A stretch of 64,000 nt of DNA from Apoda limacodes (taxonomy: Eukaryota; Arthropoda; Insecta; Lepidoptera; Limacodidae), in the NCBI GenBank assembly GCA_946406115.1, contig OX291551.1, positions 12,338,001-12,402,000 on the forward strand, given 5' to 3'. The notes beneath the pieces were generated by a model. That model did no database searches, was not told the DNA's origin, and saw only the letters and a list, made by a program, of their open reading frames with translations. Both the position numbers and the translations under genes were made by a program. Positions 22,724 to 34,659 of the stretch are shown here, piece after piece (within the stretch, counting starts at the first letter, position 1; the number at the start of each line of letters is the position of its first letter).

Positions 22724-22789
22724 TAAAGAGAAAACACACCCACATAGTAATGTGGGGACAGCCCTATTTCACCGACCAACTCACTCCAG

Positions 22790-22960
22790 CCAGAGTGACA
22801 GATGGTGAGCCCATCACTGCTTTTGATAGCTGTGTATCTATACTAAAAACACAAATGTTCATCACATAAATGCCTGACCTGTGCTGTGCATGTTTAAACC
22901 CACACCCCTTGAACTGAGTCAAGAGGAAATCACTAATACTTACTACTAACAGTGCCACGG
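22790..22960 (-). repeat. possible SINE remnant
   Basis: CACAAATGTTCATCACATAAATGCC followed by GTTTAAACCCACACCCC resembles the tRNA-like part of the SINE at 61500-61625 in diverged form. The frame at 22764-22958 overlaps it. The outer boundaries are uncertain. Confidence 0.35.
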
Positions 22961-23284
22961 AGCAGCCAAAAATTAATTTGATATAAAGTAAAATTATATC
23001 AAATAATAAAAATCCTCAATTAATTTCATGGCCACAGAAATTACTCTAAATAACAATTCTGAACTCATGTGCCCTATTAATGAGCAAACAGGGACTTCCC
23101 GTAACCCTATCGATCGTAGACAGAATTACCTATTGATAGCTTCTCTTTCAGTGGAGTTACGGGTCTCATAGTCTTGTTTGCGTATTTGAATGGATCACTT
23201 AAAGTAATCGGATAACTATTCTGTATTAAAAGTGTAATTAATATTAGAATTATTTACTTTAATTTTATTAAATTACTTTTTTCC

Positions 23285-23660
23285 AAATCAAATCAAAAAA
23301 TGATTTATTTTGTAGGTAATCAAATTACACTTAAAATATGTCATAATTTAATAAATAAATTAGTTAAAATAGCGCTGCCTGACTATGTCAGTCTTAAGAG
23401 TTTTTCTCCTATAGATGCTCAGATATTTTGTAGTTTTCTTTCAAGTATAACTTATCCTTTAGCACTGATTAATATAAAGTAAATTTTGCAAGTGTTCTGG
23501 GACCTTATTGTAAAAACGAAAACAGACCTTTGAATGAACTATGACTTTATGTATTTGTCTTACTTGACTAACAAGTTCAGCCTTGTTTTTAGTATTAACA
23601 TTATGAGCGTCCCTGTTCTTCTTAAATGATTCTATGTTTCTTGATATATCAAGAAATATT
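23285..23660 (-). pseudogene. LINE (CR1/L2-like) reverse transcriptase C-terminus, 3' end
   Basis: On the minus strand, 23650-23470 reads ISRNIESFKKNRDAHNVNT and continues FRFYNKVPEHLQNLL, the C-terminal block (HNYNT-like motif, then a YNKLP-like motif) typical of CR1/L2-type LINE reverse transcriptases. The frame stops at about 23465. The rest down to 23285 is UTR with an ATTTGATTTGG-type tail. Only this 3' portion is present, so it is 5'-truncated. It differs from the jockey/CR1-like family elsewhere in the window. Confidence 0.7.
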
Positions 23661-24073
23661 TATGATATTGGGCTGCAAATTTTAAACGCCATAAAGGTCG
23701 AATCATCGAATATCGAAATCTTACTTATTTACTTTACAGCGCCGCTATGGACACCAGTGACCTCATGAAGTTTTTCAGGAATATCTCTGAAATTGACTAC
23801 AACGCGAATCTCGACTGACTGCATCACCAAGCAGCAAAAAAATAATAATAAATTTTTCACATTTCTTCTATGACGTTTAACGCATTAAAATTTCTAAAAA
23901 ATGGCGGTTTATTCGGGTTTAAAATAAAAAAAAAACTTTATATCCTCGAGTTGGTATCAAAATAAAAGGCTTTGAAGTAGAGTACGAAAATATATGACAC
24001 AGTAAAATAGTCAAGTAAAAAAAATTAGGAAAAAAAAATAACACTCTAAAGCTGTGAATAAAAATAAATAAAT

Positions 24074-24218
24074 AAAAAAACCCGACTGCAAGAACTAAAA
24101 AGAAGTAAACAAGTGCACCTAAAACATACTTAATATTTAACTGCTTATAGTTAAATATTTGGTTTGTTTTTGGTTCACTTGTTTACTTCTTTTTAGTTAT
24201 TGCAGTCGGGTTTTTTTT
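24074..24218. mobile_element. fold-back MITE (AAAACCCGACTGC ... GCAGTCGGGTTTT)
   Basis: Two arms of about 65 bp (AAAAACCCGACTGCAAGAAC, then AAAAAGAAGTAAACAAGTG) lie in near-perfect inverted order around a centre at about 24148 (AATATTTAACTGCTTATAGTTAAATATT). About 145 bp with no frame. I know these termini from other lepidopteran sequences. Confidence 0.88.
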
Positions 24219-24804
24219 ATAATTTTTTTGTAGTACAAAAATTGTGTTAACATTAACGGCACGACCCCAAAATAAAATAACATAAAGTAGACTGACCTTG
24301 CGATGCATTCATCTGTAATTTTTTTTAATTGCCTAATTTTTCTACCGCATATGCTGCAAAACTATATCTTTTTGCTAGATTAGTAATGTGAGGACCCCAT
24401 TGAAGTTTGGCATCCAAAGAGATTCCAAAAAAAACAGTTGCAACCACAGGATTCAATTATTCGATTTTGATTACTATATTTGTGTCAACCTGTCTGACAT
24501 TTGGTTTATTGCTTTTTCAGAAGAAGATTATTAATTAAGAACTATTCCACTTCTTTAGATATGGCATATCCTCAAAAACTACTAATTATTATAGGTTATA
24601 ACGTTAACAAAGCCGAACAGAGCCTAAAAAACTATAATTTGAAGTGCTCTGTCTCCGTCATACACTCTAGCACCTCAAGGGATAAGATTATTTAGTAACT
24701 ATTTACTTAAAATGTTAAATATTGCATAATGCTGTACATTATAAAATAATTCTTATGTTACGTTTTTAAATTACTTTAAAATATAGGGACTTGTCAAAGA
24801 AAAA

Positions 24805-25167
24805 AAAAACTAAACAACTTGCTGCTTTACAAGTTGCAAGTCCGGCCCCAAACGGAGTACTGCTGCCATCTCTGGGTGGATGCACCCGGATACCAGCCTT
24901 GCTCTTTTGACTCAGTTCAACGACGGGCTGTGAGATTCGTCGACAAACCTAAACTCACAAGACTGTATCGTACCCTTGACTCTGAGGAAAGACTTTGCCT
25001 CCCTGTGTGTGTTCTACTGCTTGTATACTGGAATGTGTTCTAAAGAATTGTTCGAAATGATGCCCACGGCTACTTTCTATCTTCAGTCGACATCGGCAAG
25101 GAATCATATTTCCACTTATGATGCGGACCGCAAGCTTGTTTGCCACGTTAGTGGTATAAAAAAAAGA
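24805..25167 (+). pseudogene. jockey/CR1-like LINE, C-terminal reverse transcriptase end (the only + strand copy)
   Basis: LLYKLQVRPQTEYCCHLWVD, then FDSVQRRAVRFVDKPKLT (24819-24975), followed by a frameshift near 24980 and LRKDFASLCVFYCLY then ELFEMMPTATFYLQST (to about 25095). The 3' tip TTTGCCACGTTAGTGGTATAAAAAAAAG ends at 25167. It is 5'-truncated with a broken frame. Confidence 0.85.
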
Positions 25168-25680
25168 TAGACTGACGTATGTTCAGAATGCGATGAGGAA
25201 AAATTTTAGTAGCATTTCATTATTATATCACAATACGTGACAAGATTACCTTTCAAATAATTGAACAAAGCCATCCATATCGGTGTTACTAATTCTGAGA
25301 TATTAATTAATGTAGGATTAATTAATGCCTAATTTTATCCTCACCAATTTCCTCTGATTATACGCCCCCTGTGTCCAGCTCTTCATTACTTAGAAAGATA
25401 ATGAGTTCAAGCTTATTAAAATTTCTGACGATAAACCAAAATTTTGTGGCTTATTATTAACTTTTTTTCATACACTAATCCTTCTTATTAAAAATACAGT
25501 TCCAGTTTCATGGCTCTGAGGCAAACATAATGTTTTTTTACCCTTAAATATGACCAATTTTATTAAAAATAAGTGTCCAGATTATTAACAGAATAATTTA
25601 CTGTCAATTCTTGCGGCTTATATACCTTTGACGGGATGGAAATCTTAATGCTCTCTCTATTTGTAGTAGGAAATTTAACA
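25168..25680 (+). repeat. unnamed dispersed repeat, copy 2
   Basis: Collinear with 20258-21060 (see that entry). It is wedged exactly between the 3' tip of a LINE and the edge of a repeat A copy, a nest of three elements. Confidence 0.6.
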
Positions 25681-26453
25681 AAAAAAAACCGGTCAAGTGC
25701 GGGTAAGGCTCGCGCACCGAGGGTTCCGTACCCATCATCATTCCGTAATTTACAAACACTACCAAAAAAAAGTGTGCCGCTAAGCGGTCAACCATCCAAG
25801 GACTGACCAAGCCCGAAGTTGCTTAATTTTCATTATCTTTTTCAATAAAGGTGTTATTGTTTCTCTCAATAATAAGCTAGATGCCGCTGTACCGATAATT
25901 CAAAATAGACTGGTTTTATAATATATTACTATACTTAGAGTTCACGCTATTTTCCTCTGCAAGTTTGTATGTATTACTTTTTTACCGATAGAACAAAAAC
26001 AACGCAAATGTGTTTCTTGTATGAGGACCCCAAACAAATGTGTAACTGTATCTCTTAATATCATCGCTAGATGGCGTTGTACTCGTAATTTAAAATAGCA
26101 ATGGCTTCGGCCCTTCTCACACTAGGCCGATTTTTATAACTTGTTGTTATATTTTAGTTTTCATACTATTTTTTACAGCAAGATTGAAGTTTGTATGTAT
26201 TACTGTTTTAACGATAGAGCAAAAACAACCAAAATGTGTTTCTTGAATGAGGACCCCAGTTAAATTTTAACTTTTTATTATTTATTAGATATTCCCCCAT
26301 TATAACATATACTCTGTAAAATAATCAGGCTTTTGCCTATTTCGGTTTAAAAGATCTTTTAATGGTAGGACAAATAGGCGGACAGACAGAAAGACAGACA
26401 GCGTAGGCTTAGTAATAGGACACCACTGGCACCCTCTGGGTACGGAACCCTAA
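25681..26453 (-). repeat. repeat A, near full-length, reversed
   Basis: One edge is ACCGGTCAAGTGCGGGTAAGG then CGCACCGAGGGTTCCGTACC; the other is GACAGACAGCGTAGGCTTAG ... GGGTACGGAACCCTAAA. About 770 bp. Inside, 'CTAGATGGCGTTGTAC' and related phrases occur twice (25880 and 26070 areas), so the centre contains an imperfect duplication of about 200 bp. Confidence 0.75.
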
Positions 26454-26734
26454 ACAAACTCTGACAATTTAAGCTGTAAGACACCAATAAGACAGAAATG
26501 GTTATCTGTTTAATCAGTATTTTCATTTCACTTTAAAACAAGTCTGCGAAAAGTTAATTTTTTTTAAAAAAAGAGCTTTCTAGATACAAGGTCAATAAAA
26601 GATTATTACTTGTTGTTTCTGTAAAACGCGGTAAAAAATGCAAAGCAATTAACATTAGGTATGTCTTAAGCATATGCAAAAACAGTTAACAAAAATTAAT
26701 TAATTAAAATAACTTGCTTAAAAATTCAGGTTCC

Positions 26735-27065
26735 CAGCAGATGTCAAATTCTAGCTCAATTGGATGCTTCATTAAGAAGTGATTGAATAACAAATAAATA
26801 AACAAACATACAGACAGACAGAGAGACATTCGCATTTATATGGATTGTGCAAAACTTTAACTCAATTGGATGCTCCGTTGCGGCGTGATTGAGAAGCAAA
26901 CGTAAAAGTTATTCCCGAGAAAGCTTACAGGATAAAAGTAGCCTTTCTTCGTTACTTCAGCTACCTCCGTGCCAAATTTCAGCTCAATTGGGTGTTTCAT
27001 TGGCTTGGTTACAGACAAACAAACAGACGGAGACACTTTTGTAATAATAATGTTACTATTACATT
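26735..27065 (-). repeat. repeat C-like or RTE-like tail, reversed
   Basis: It contains CAATTGGATGCTTCATTAAG and again CAATTGGATGCTCCGTTGC, GATAAAAGTAGCC, GCCAAATTTCAGCTCAATTGG and two runs of ACAGACAGAC. These phrases belong to the host-target-like tails of RTE-type repeats in Lepidoptera. An internal duplication is evident. Confidence 0.5.
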
Positions 27066-27639
27066 ATTAATATGTCTGAACAAATTCTGTACCCTCGATA
27101 AAAACTGATATAAATCGACTTATAGCACTTTTTAGATTATTAGACATATCTAATCAGTGTCAAAAGCGCTTTTTAGCCTTAGCTCTACTGGATACGGAGA
27201 TATTTTACGTGCACAATAATATAAGTTAATTAATATCAGCGAAAAGTCTTTAATGCCTTGTGTGTGATAATATAACTTGACATCCACTCATAAAATTGAA
27301 TAGGCCTTGTTTAAATTATAAGTGTAAAATAATACAAATTTAGTTTAAACATCTTACCCACAGACAATATATTGATATAAGATTGTGTGTTATGATACAA
27401 TTAAATTTATTGATGTTCAAGATTGCATCTTTAAATATCAATAACGTGAATAATGATGTTATTCGATGTAATACATTTAAAACTTAATAAACAATGTCAA
27501 AATTTGGTTTCTTCTAATATATTTCGATCTACATTATTTTTCAAGAGACTGCTTTTTAAGAACTATTTCATTCGTGTCTATAAATACAATTCAGTTACAT
27601 CAAAAATCTAATCAACTCTTTGCAAGCATTTCAAAACGT

Positions 27640-28315
27640 CCGTTGGTATCAATTGATACAATTCGGCAATTCTATCTTCTGTACTCACATTCATGCGCCG
27701 GGCAAAGAAAGAATTCCGTGGTAGCAACAATGTCACTCACACTTGTGCAGAACTCAGAACAATTAACTACTATAGAATACAAATTTTTAGTACCTGGTCA
27801 CACACATTTGGAAGTACATTCTAATCATGCTTTGACAGAACGCACTACAAAGTGCACTTCTATGACAGACCAAGAGATTGGTGTCAGTTGGTACGAAGTT
27901 CTTCTAATCGTACTAATCAACTTTCTGTAATTGAAATGTGTTAAAAAGATTTTTATGATTTTGCTGATTATTCCAAAAACCAACTTCAAATAAAGAAAGT
28001 AAATTCCATAGGCGAAAAGTTTGTGTGGCTGAATATTCAAATTATTATGACTATGTATACTATATAAATTATGACGTATACCACAAAATCAGTTCCCTAT
28101 ATTTAGTTACAAAGAAAGCTACGGAGCCATCGATTACAATTCTATGTCATAAGCGAAAAGAAACAAAAGATATGAACAACGTATTAATTAAGAGAGTAGC
28201 AAGAAGTGTTGCGTTGGACCAGTACCTATAGCAGCAGCGAAAAAAGCAGATCTGATTTCTTTTTTGGATTATATTGAACCAAGTGCTCAATAGTTCTATA
28301 TTAATTTGACCTCGA
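27640..28315 (+). pseudogene. transposon-derived insect gene of unknown function, broken C-terminal part
   Basis: The first frame (27667-27850) gives HSCAGQRKNSVVATMSLTL, then IEYKFLVPGHTHLEVHSNHA and LTERT. A frameshift near 27850 leads to FYDRPRDWCQLVRSS and LSVIEMC, a stop, then FYDF and FVWLNIQ. Near 28236-28315 a third frame reads AAAKKADLISFLDYIEPSAQ, a stop and FYINL. The order CxGQxxN, HKFLVxGHT, PRDWxQL and the 'KKADLxxxLDYI' ending is, from memory, that of a repetitive family in many insect genomes (a possible RNase H-fold transposase). At least one frameshift and two stops show it is dead. Confidence 0.7.
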
Positions 28316-28482
28316 CAGATGACTTATTACATTCAGATGACAACCAGATTTAACAGATAAACAAAAATTTTATGCTATTCGATTTTAGAAAACTTTTATT
28401 GCCATATCACTTACTATTTAAATATTAGTTAGTTTTAAACTTTCGCGTTTTTCACTCATTATTATTATAGAACTTGGGTCTT

Positions 28483-29005
28483 AACGCGATGTACGTAAGT
28501 ACGTATACAGAAACGTACCTGTATTGGGTGCCGACGTTTCGACAAGGATTGCACCTTATCGTGGTCACGGCTGTCCTGGCTAAAGAGCGCGGTGTCGACT
28601 TCTGGTCGCTTGTGCAGTTTCTTCCACTACCCTCACATTGTTTAAATGTTCTCTACACACTACACTGACGATGTCCATATTGCGTCTATCACCGATATTA
28701 CTGTCGCGCGGTTTAAACCTATGAATCACAGCATTCCACGCCTTAGAAAGATTATATCCATCTTCTCTATTAAATTTTTTGTCGCATTTCTTTATTTCAG
28801 TAGCTTCGCGTACAAATCGTGGATAATAGTGGCGCTCAATGGAGAGGACTTTCGGTTCGTGAAGTTCAATCCAGTGACTTTGCATGCCATTGAGTTGATG
28901 GTCGGCTATGGCTGATTTATTTGTTTGTCGGTTTTTGACAGCAGTTATGTGTTCATTAACCCTTTCGGCTATAGTGCGTTTCGTTAGGCCTACGTACGGT
29001 ATAAT
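28483..29005 (-). mobile_element. Penelope-like retroelement 3' end with GIY-YIG endonuclease
   Basis: The minus-strand frame from about 29000 to 28580 is unbroken: YVGLTKRTIAERVNEH (second half of the GIY-YIG core, with the conserved Arg helix), KSAIADHQLNG, FVREATEIKKC (conserved Glu position), KFNREDGYNLSKAWN (conserved Asn), and RRNMDIVSVVCREH. This matches the GIY-YIG domain at the C-terminus of Penelope-like elements. The first GIY tyrosine block and all of the reverse transcriptase are missing (5' truncation near 29000). Downstream, GTGCCGACGTTTCGACAAGG (28529-28548) fits PLE 3' regions. Confidence 0.78.
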
Positions 29006-29232
29006 TTAATGTCTTAGTGCCAAATTAATAGTTATTATAGTATATATATATAATATATAATATATTAATAGTTTTCTAAAAGTTTTCTAAAAGTTTTTTT
29101 AACATTATCTTAACATTTATTAACTACTTTTTGATATCTTGTATAAAATAAAGACTACAAATTTAAATATTTGTTTATTTGCATAGTTAGAAACATTAAC
29201 TAATAATTTTGATATATAACTTTAAAAACATA

Positions 29233-29338
29233 ATTCGCCTCAGCCGTTATACGCCCCACTGCACAGGCCTCTCCTTAGATAAGGAGGCTTAGGCCATAGT
29301 CCACCACGCTAGCCCAGTGCGGGTTGGCGGACGAAAAC
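29233..29338 (-). mobile_element. RTE-clade LINE 3'-end fragment, reversed
   Basis: The reverse complement reads CCCGCACTGGGCTAGCGTGG, TGGACTATGGCCTAAGCCTC and GAGGCCTGTGCAGTGGGGCG. It is much closer to the typical family sequence than the copy at 6935, so it is a younger insertion. Confidence 0.75.
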
Positions 29339-29339
29339 C

Positions 29340-30172
29340 ATAATACAATAATAATATTATTATACTGCCTTAACAAATCGTATCATTTGACACAATCTAG
29401 AACTTGAAAATGAAAAAAACAAGTTAAGATATATTATTAAACAAATGACTTTTTTCCCTATTTTTTTTGTGTTAGAGAATTTATTAGTGTAAATATAATA
29501 ATTTATTTTTAGTTAGTTGTTACCGCAAACTAAAGATGCTTCTGTTTTGTGATAGTTTTGTTTTGGAATTTTATGTATTAGCTTTAATGTATTTAAATGC
29601 TATTTCAATTCGCAGATGTATCATATTTCACCAATATCAATCGTACCACTAGTTTTAGTGTAAAATAATATAATTTTAGTTAAATTATTTTACACATATT
29701 TATTCTAATGTGACGAATAATACAAGTTGTTTATTTCCCTTATTGCTCTAAATAAATTAAATATATTGCTATTCTTCATATATCATAGTATAGAGGCTAA
29801 AAATACCTATCTTTATTATTTTTTACAAAAGGAATAAAATCATTAACAAAAAAGTAATACGCATGTAAAGGTACAAAATATTAAAAACCATTTTTTCAAA
29901 AACTGTCATTTCAGGCCTATATCAGTTTTCACCGAGGGTACAGAATTATGTTTTCCTTATATTAAATGATTGGGATATTTAATGATATAACTAAAATTAA
30001 TCATCGAAACAATAAAATTGTTAGTTAATATGTGTGCTCGAAGCTGTCAAAATGTACAATGGCTTTAAATTTTATAGCACAAGACCTTCAACATTATCCA
30101 CATTTGTCTCTGTAATATATATGTTGCATATGAATAAAGAACTAATATTTATAAATGTTTCACATAAGATAC
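29340..30172. other. AT-rich tract, nothing recognised
   Basis: Very AT-rich; no frame with recognisable content. The 30034-30246 frame ends in the TA microsatellite and is chance. Confidence 0.5.

Positions 30173-30173
<1 letters not shown>

Positions 30174-30233
<60 letters not shown>
30174..30233. repeat. (TA)n microsatellite, about 30 units
   Basis: Uninterrupted TA dinucleotides. Confidence 0.97.
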
Positions 30234-30235
<2 letters not shown>

Positions 30236-30239
30236 CCTT

Positions 30240-33060
30240 ATTATAAAATGTTATGAATAGTGGATTGAGAGAGTGGGAGAGAGAGAGTGGAATTTATATC
30301 AAATTCAAGAAATTATCAAAGCAATAAAATTCTTACTACAGGCATTTATTAATAACCAAATACAAAGTATGAGTAAATATTAAACATTGTTAAAATCAGA
30401 AAATATTTTTCGTGTATCAATGAACATTCAAAGTACAAAGTTTTTATATGGAAGCCACATTCGAATGCCTAATATTTGATGTGTAACTTTATGATTGGGT
30501 AACAAAAATAAAGGTCTTGTCCAATCAGTGAATATTCTTTTGGATACGTTAGGCAAATATGTAAGGTTTGCGCATGTTTTATGATAAAATATTTAAACAT
30601 ATTTCAGCAAAAATTTTGACTTGGGTCGGAAATTTATGGCTTTGCTTATTTTCCGAAAAACAAATACCCGTATCAAAAATGATTTTAGCCAGCTTTTTAA
30701 AGCAAATATTATAATTATATAAATATTGTTTTTTCACAACAAAAGCTGATAAGTAACAAAGAAAGAAATTCAAAATTTAAGCCGAAACTAAACTATTTAT
30801 ACTAGCGGCTGGCAAACAAAGGATAGAGACAGCAAAGAACAAAGAAACTTAGAAATCTCTGGAGGAGACCTTCACCTTCGGAAACGATGGGTTCTTATAT
30901 TATTAAAAAATATGCACTTATCTATAAATATAAGTTTTAAATAAAACAGTCTCAAATAATCAAAATAAGTTTACTTTTGTACTATTTTTATTATTATTAT
31001 TATTCTACAAGTCAGCCAAAAATAAACTATATACCTAAATACTTCCAACGAAAATTATTTGTACCAGAGTCGGTTAATTTTGACAACTATTATTATCATT
31101 CTGCGTAGGTATTCCAAAATACGACACGCGCTTGGTCGGTTTCTTTTTTCGTAATTCAGTCATTGTCCTAAAATTTGATTGGTTTGGTAAAAGTGGAACG
31201 TTTGAGCACGTTTATACAAAAATCATTCGACATTGTAAAAGGCCTATATTTTACAAACAAAAGCGTACAAATGCATGGTAATTTTTGGCGTAGTCTTTTC
31301 ATCGATTTATAAACTATTACATTATCCTATTAAACTAGTCGAGTCGATAGTTGCAGTCCAATGACACCTCGTGATTTTCCATTTCACCCATAATTACAAA
31401 CTTACAGTACCTACAAAAGACATCTAACTGGCTTAAAAAGCATAAGATGGGTTCCATGAAACCCAATTATTGTCACTGAAGTAATGCCCTTTCATTTTAT
31501 ACCCCACCGGATCGTATTTGCTTACCTTATAGTTTTAAAACTATATTAACTTATTTTGTAAATTTTTGTAACCACCCCACGAATCCTGCTCATATTTGGA
31601 TTTTGTTGGCCTCAAGTGCTCGTATAAATCATGAAGATCGAAGCAACGGTTCTCAAATTATGGTCGAACAAACATACAAAGATACAAACACTTCAGATTC
31701 TCACCACCCCACCCAGAATACAAATAGTTATACAATATTGTTTTTGTATAAGACCATATCCCCCATTGTAGAAAAAGTTATTCAGCACGAATTTCTGCAG
31801 TTGATACTTTCAGCATCATTAAAATATTTCTATGATGTGTCTAAGAAAATCGCACTCAAACGTAAAGAAACTTTACATATGCTTATCCTGGTAATTTTTA
31901 ATACCCTTCCCTCTTAGGGTTGTAGTTGGAAAAAAAACATGAAAAAATCTTAAATTTAGGCGAAAAAGAACATGTAATTTTAGTAAACCTACCAATTTAG
32001 CATTGTTTTTTAAAATAATTCAATTTGAATAATAATTTACAATGAATTGTTGTATGGGTACTCGAGTAGCTACCTACTTAAATTTTAAAAGTTTTGAGCG
32101 AAATTATTTACGGATAATTGGTTATAAGTACTTTTGTCTGAAGGTTTTAGTCAAAAGTAGTTTTGACCGGCATTTCAGTCTTGACTATCGTCTGCAGTTA
32201 AAAGTTCTTTTGACTTGTTTTTTAGTTAAAATTACTTTTGACTGGTTCAGAGTTTTACTGTAACATATATATCTTAAATATAGGGTTTGTATCTATAAAG
32301 AAACAGCTATGCAGTTCACTTTATTAAATTTGGTACTTATTACTGAAACACACGTTGCGATAACTTTGTGTCTCTTTGTGCTGAAAACAAAAAAGTCACG
32401 TAAAAACAAAAAAAAGCTAATAAAATCCATAAAATTGTGTTTACAGCCTCACTTATCAGAAACTTATGTACCAAATATCCCAAATAAAATTAATGCAGAA
32501 AAAGTTATAAAAAGATACTGATGTAATAAGTCTGAGGCTACCTAAAAATATTCATAGGATTGCTTTCGCACACAGAATGCGGAATAAATATGAAACGATT
32601 TACGAAATGAAATACGTAAATAGTAAATATGTGAAACTTTCATGTGGCATCTTTTATTTTTACTAGTATCTAAATGTATACCCTAGATGAAAGAATGGTT
32701 TTTACATAATAGTTTTCTAGGCTATTGTTTTAGGATCGGAACAGACAAATGATAAATTTATTATTTTGTTCTAAAAATGTAGATAGATAAGCAATGTACA
32801 TGTACATACCACCTACGAATAAACATGTTTTATTTTTATATTTTTAATCCATCGTCAACATGTTTAAATACCGATAAAAAATAAATCGCTAAAGGAAAAA
32901 GCAATATTTGGTATAAAAATATACATAAAAAACAATCATGAAGATGGATGAAACGTTGCGCTTTTTATACTTATAATCCTCATTTTCATCCTTAGCAAGT
33001 TTGGCTCAATGATGATATGAGATCATTATGCAAGAGAATTTGACCATAAAAAAAATTAAA
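30240..33060. other. AT-rich tract of 2.8 kb, no gene recognised
   Basis: Frames at 31603-31917, 32042-32263 and 32309-32521 have AT-driven composition and no domain I recognise. No repeat with clear ends was seen. Confidence 0.45.
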
Positions 33061-34180
33061 ATGAAATTGAAAAAAAAAAAAATATTATTTTCAATAAAAA
33101 CCCCCTTTATCCCAAACACAAGTTTTAAGTAAATTTACATAGAAGTTTTTGTTTTCTATACAAAATTTGTAACCTTTTTTCCCCCTTTTTAAGGGTTTAA
33201 TTTAAAAGAAGCTAAAATATGTGTTTTTCAAAATTGTGTTGAAGACCATCAATACTAATTTACAAGCGAGTATGATCAAGAAAATTTTATTTATTATACA
33301 AGTTAAGTTAAGTTAAGTTATAACACTAAAGCCTTTATAAAATTTTACTATTAAAATAATATACTATTATAATAATATGAATAACATAAAACTACTCTTG
33401 TCTTACAATTCCTGCTGAGAGAATTGGTTAGAATATATTAGATTAAATATTAAAAAGAACGCATTAATTGTTATATGTTTTTAAAAGCGTATATCCCAAG
33501 TTTTAAATAAAATTGACCGTAGAATATTTCATCCCATCCAAAAAAAACGTGTGTCATAAATTGTAAGTATGTACTGTAATTTTCATAAGACCAATAATTC
33601 TAATTTTACAAGTAAATTGAATCCCATGTAAACATTGCCAACCCTTTTCACTTCTTTTTTTTTTCAATTTTGTAACACACCAAAATACCGACTTGGTTTA
33701 ATATTTGAGTTAGAAAGTGTATTAATACCACAGTTTGATTTTAAAAATAATATTTCCCAATCACAAACAAATTTTGTCACTGCCCTTTCTACTTAAGCCC
33801 TTAAACCCTTAAAAATATAATAATCAAAAACCGAAACACCTCGTGAACTGTGTTGCAAGCCATAAATACTCGTATATCAAATATATCGACTATAAAATTA
33901 TTTTGTTCGATACAAACTTTGCTGCTCCATACAAGCTGAATTTTGCAAAATCATAACACAAATTCAATTACTTGTGTTTCTGAAGATTAATACCAAAACT
34001 CAAGTAAATTTTAACATAAAAATGTTATTTTCCATCCACCTTTGCCGTCTGTTTTAACTCCTTTAGGGATTGAATTTTGAAAGATACGGAAATAATACTT
34101 TCTTAAATGACGTTTTCAAAAGAAAGTCAACCCCTTCTCCGAATTTAAGTTTTTTGTAATTGGTTTAGGTTGCGCGCTAA
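33060..34180. repeat. diverged repeats with a 'GGGATTGAATTTTGAAA' motif (part 1)
   Basis: Blocks at about 33180-33260 and 34030-34110 each have a run of pyrimidines (CCCCCTTTTT or TTTTAACTCC), then RGGGWTTRAATTTTRAAA, then a 'gaaataat/aaatatgtg' phrase. A third is at 34790-34870, beyond an inserted LINE. A short (AAGTT)4 run lies at 33300-33321. Confidence 0.5.
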
Positions 34181-34217
34181 TAACTCACTTGGTACATTGC
34201 CTTTTGTATATAGATCT

Positions 34218-34622
34218 TTTTTTTTATACCACTAAGGTGGCAAGCAAGCACACGGTCCGCCTGATAGTAAGCGGTCACCGTGGCCTATGGACGCGAGAAG
34301 TATCACTCGCGCGTTGCTGACCCTTCAAAAATCCAATAACTTCTTTCTTGAAGAACCCCATACTGTAGTCCTCAGAGGAAACCTTGGCAGGGAGCTCATT
34401 CCACAACCCAAGCGTTCGCGGGTGGAAGTTTCTCTGAAACCGCACTGTACGCGACCATTTCGGTTCTAAAATTGTGAGAATGAATTCCCTGCCGATGGCA
34501 AGCGGTGCGATGGCAGAAGGTAGCCGTGGGCATCATTTCGAACAATGCCTCTGAACATATCCCATTGTACAAGCGGTAGAACACACACAGGAAGGAAAAG
34601 TCTTTCCTCAGACACCTATGCA
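34218..34622 (-). pseudogene. jockey/CR1-like LINE C-terminal end, 5'-truncated
   Basis: On the minus strand: FYRLYNGICSEALFEMMPTA then TFCHRTACHRQG (34584-34480), further on a decayed FLPRTLGLWNELPAK block, and the 3' tip TACCACTTTAGTGG type at 34227 with a poly(T) edge on the + strand. It interrupts the tract of GGGATTGAATTTTGAAA repeats. One of the better preserved copies. Confidence 0.85.
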
Positions 34623-34659
34623 GAACACCGTAACACGTGTTTTATTGACTGTTTACTAA

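Noticed and set aside
31603..31917. 104-codon + strand frame, considered as a possible small gene
   Set aside because: No signal peptide, domain or splice context, and the composition follows the AT-rich background.
33300..33321. (AAGTT)4 considered as telomere-like repeat
   Set aside because: Insect telomeres use TTAGG; this is a different and very short pentamer run.
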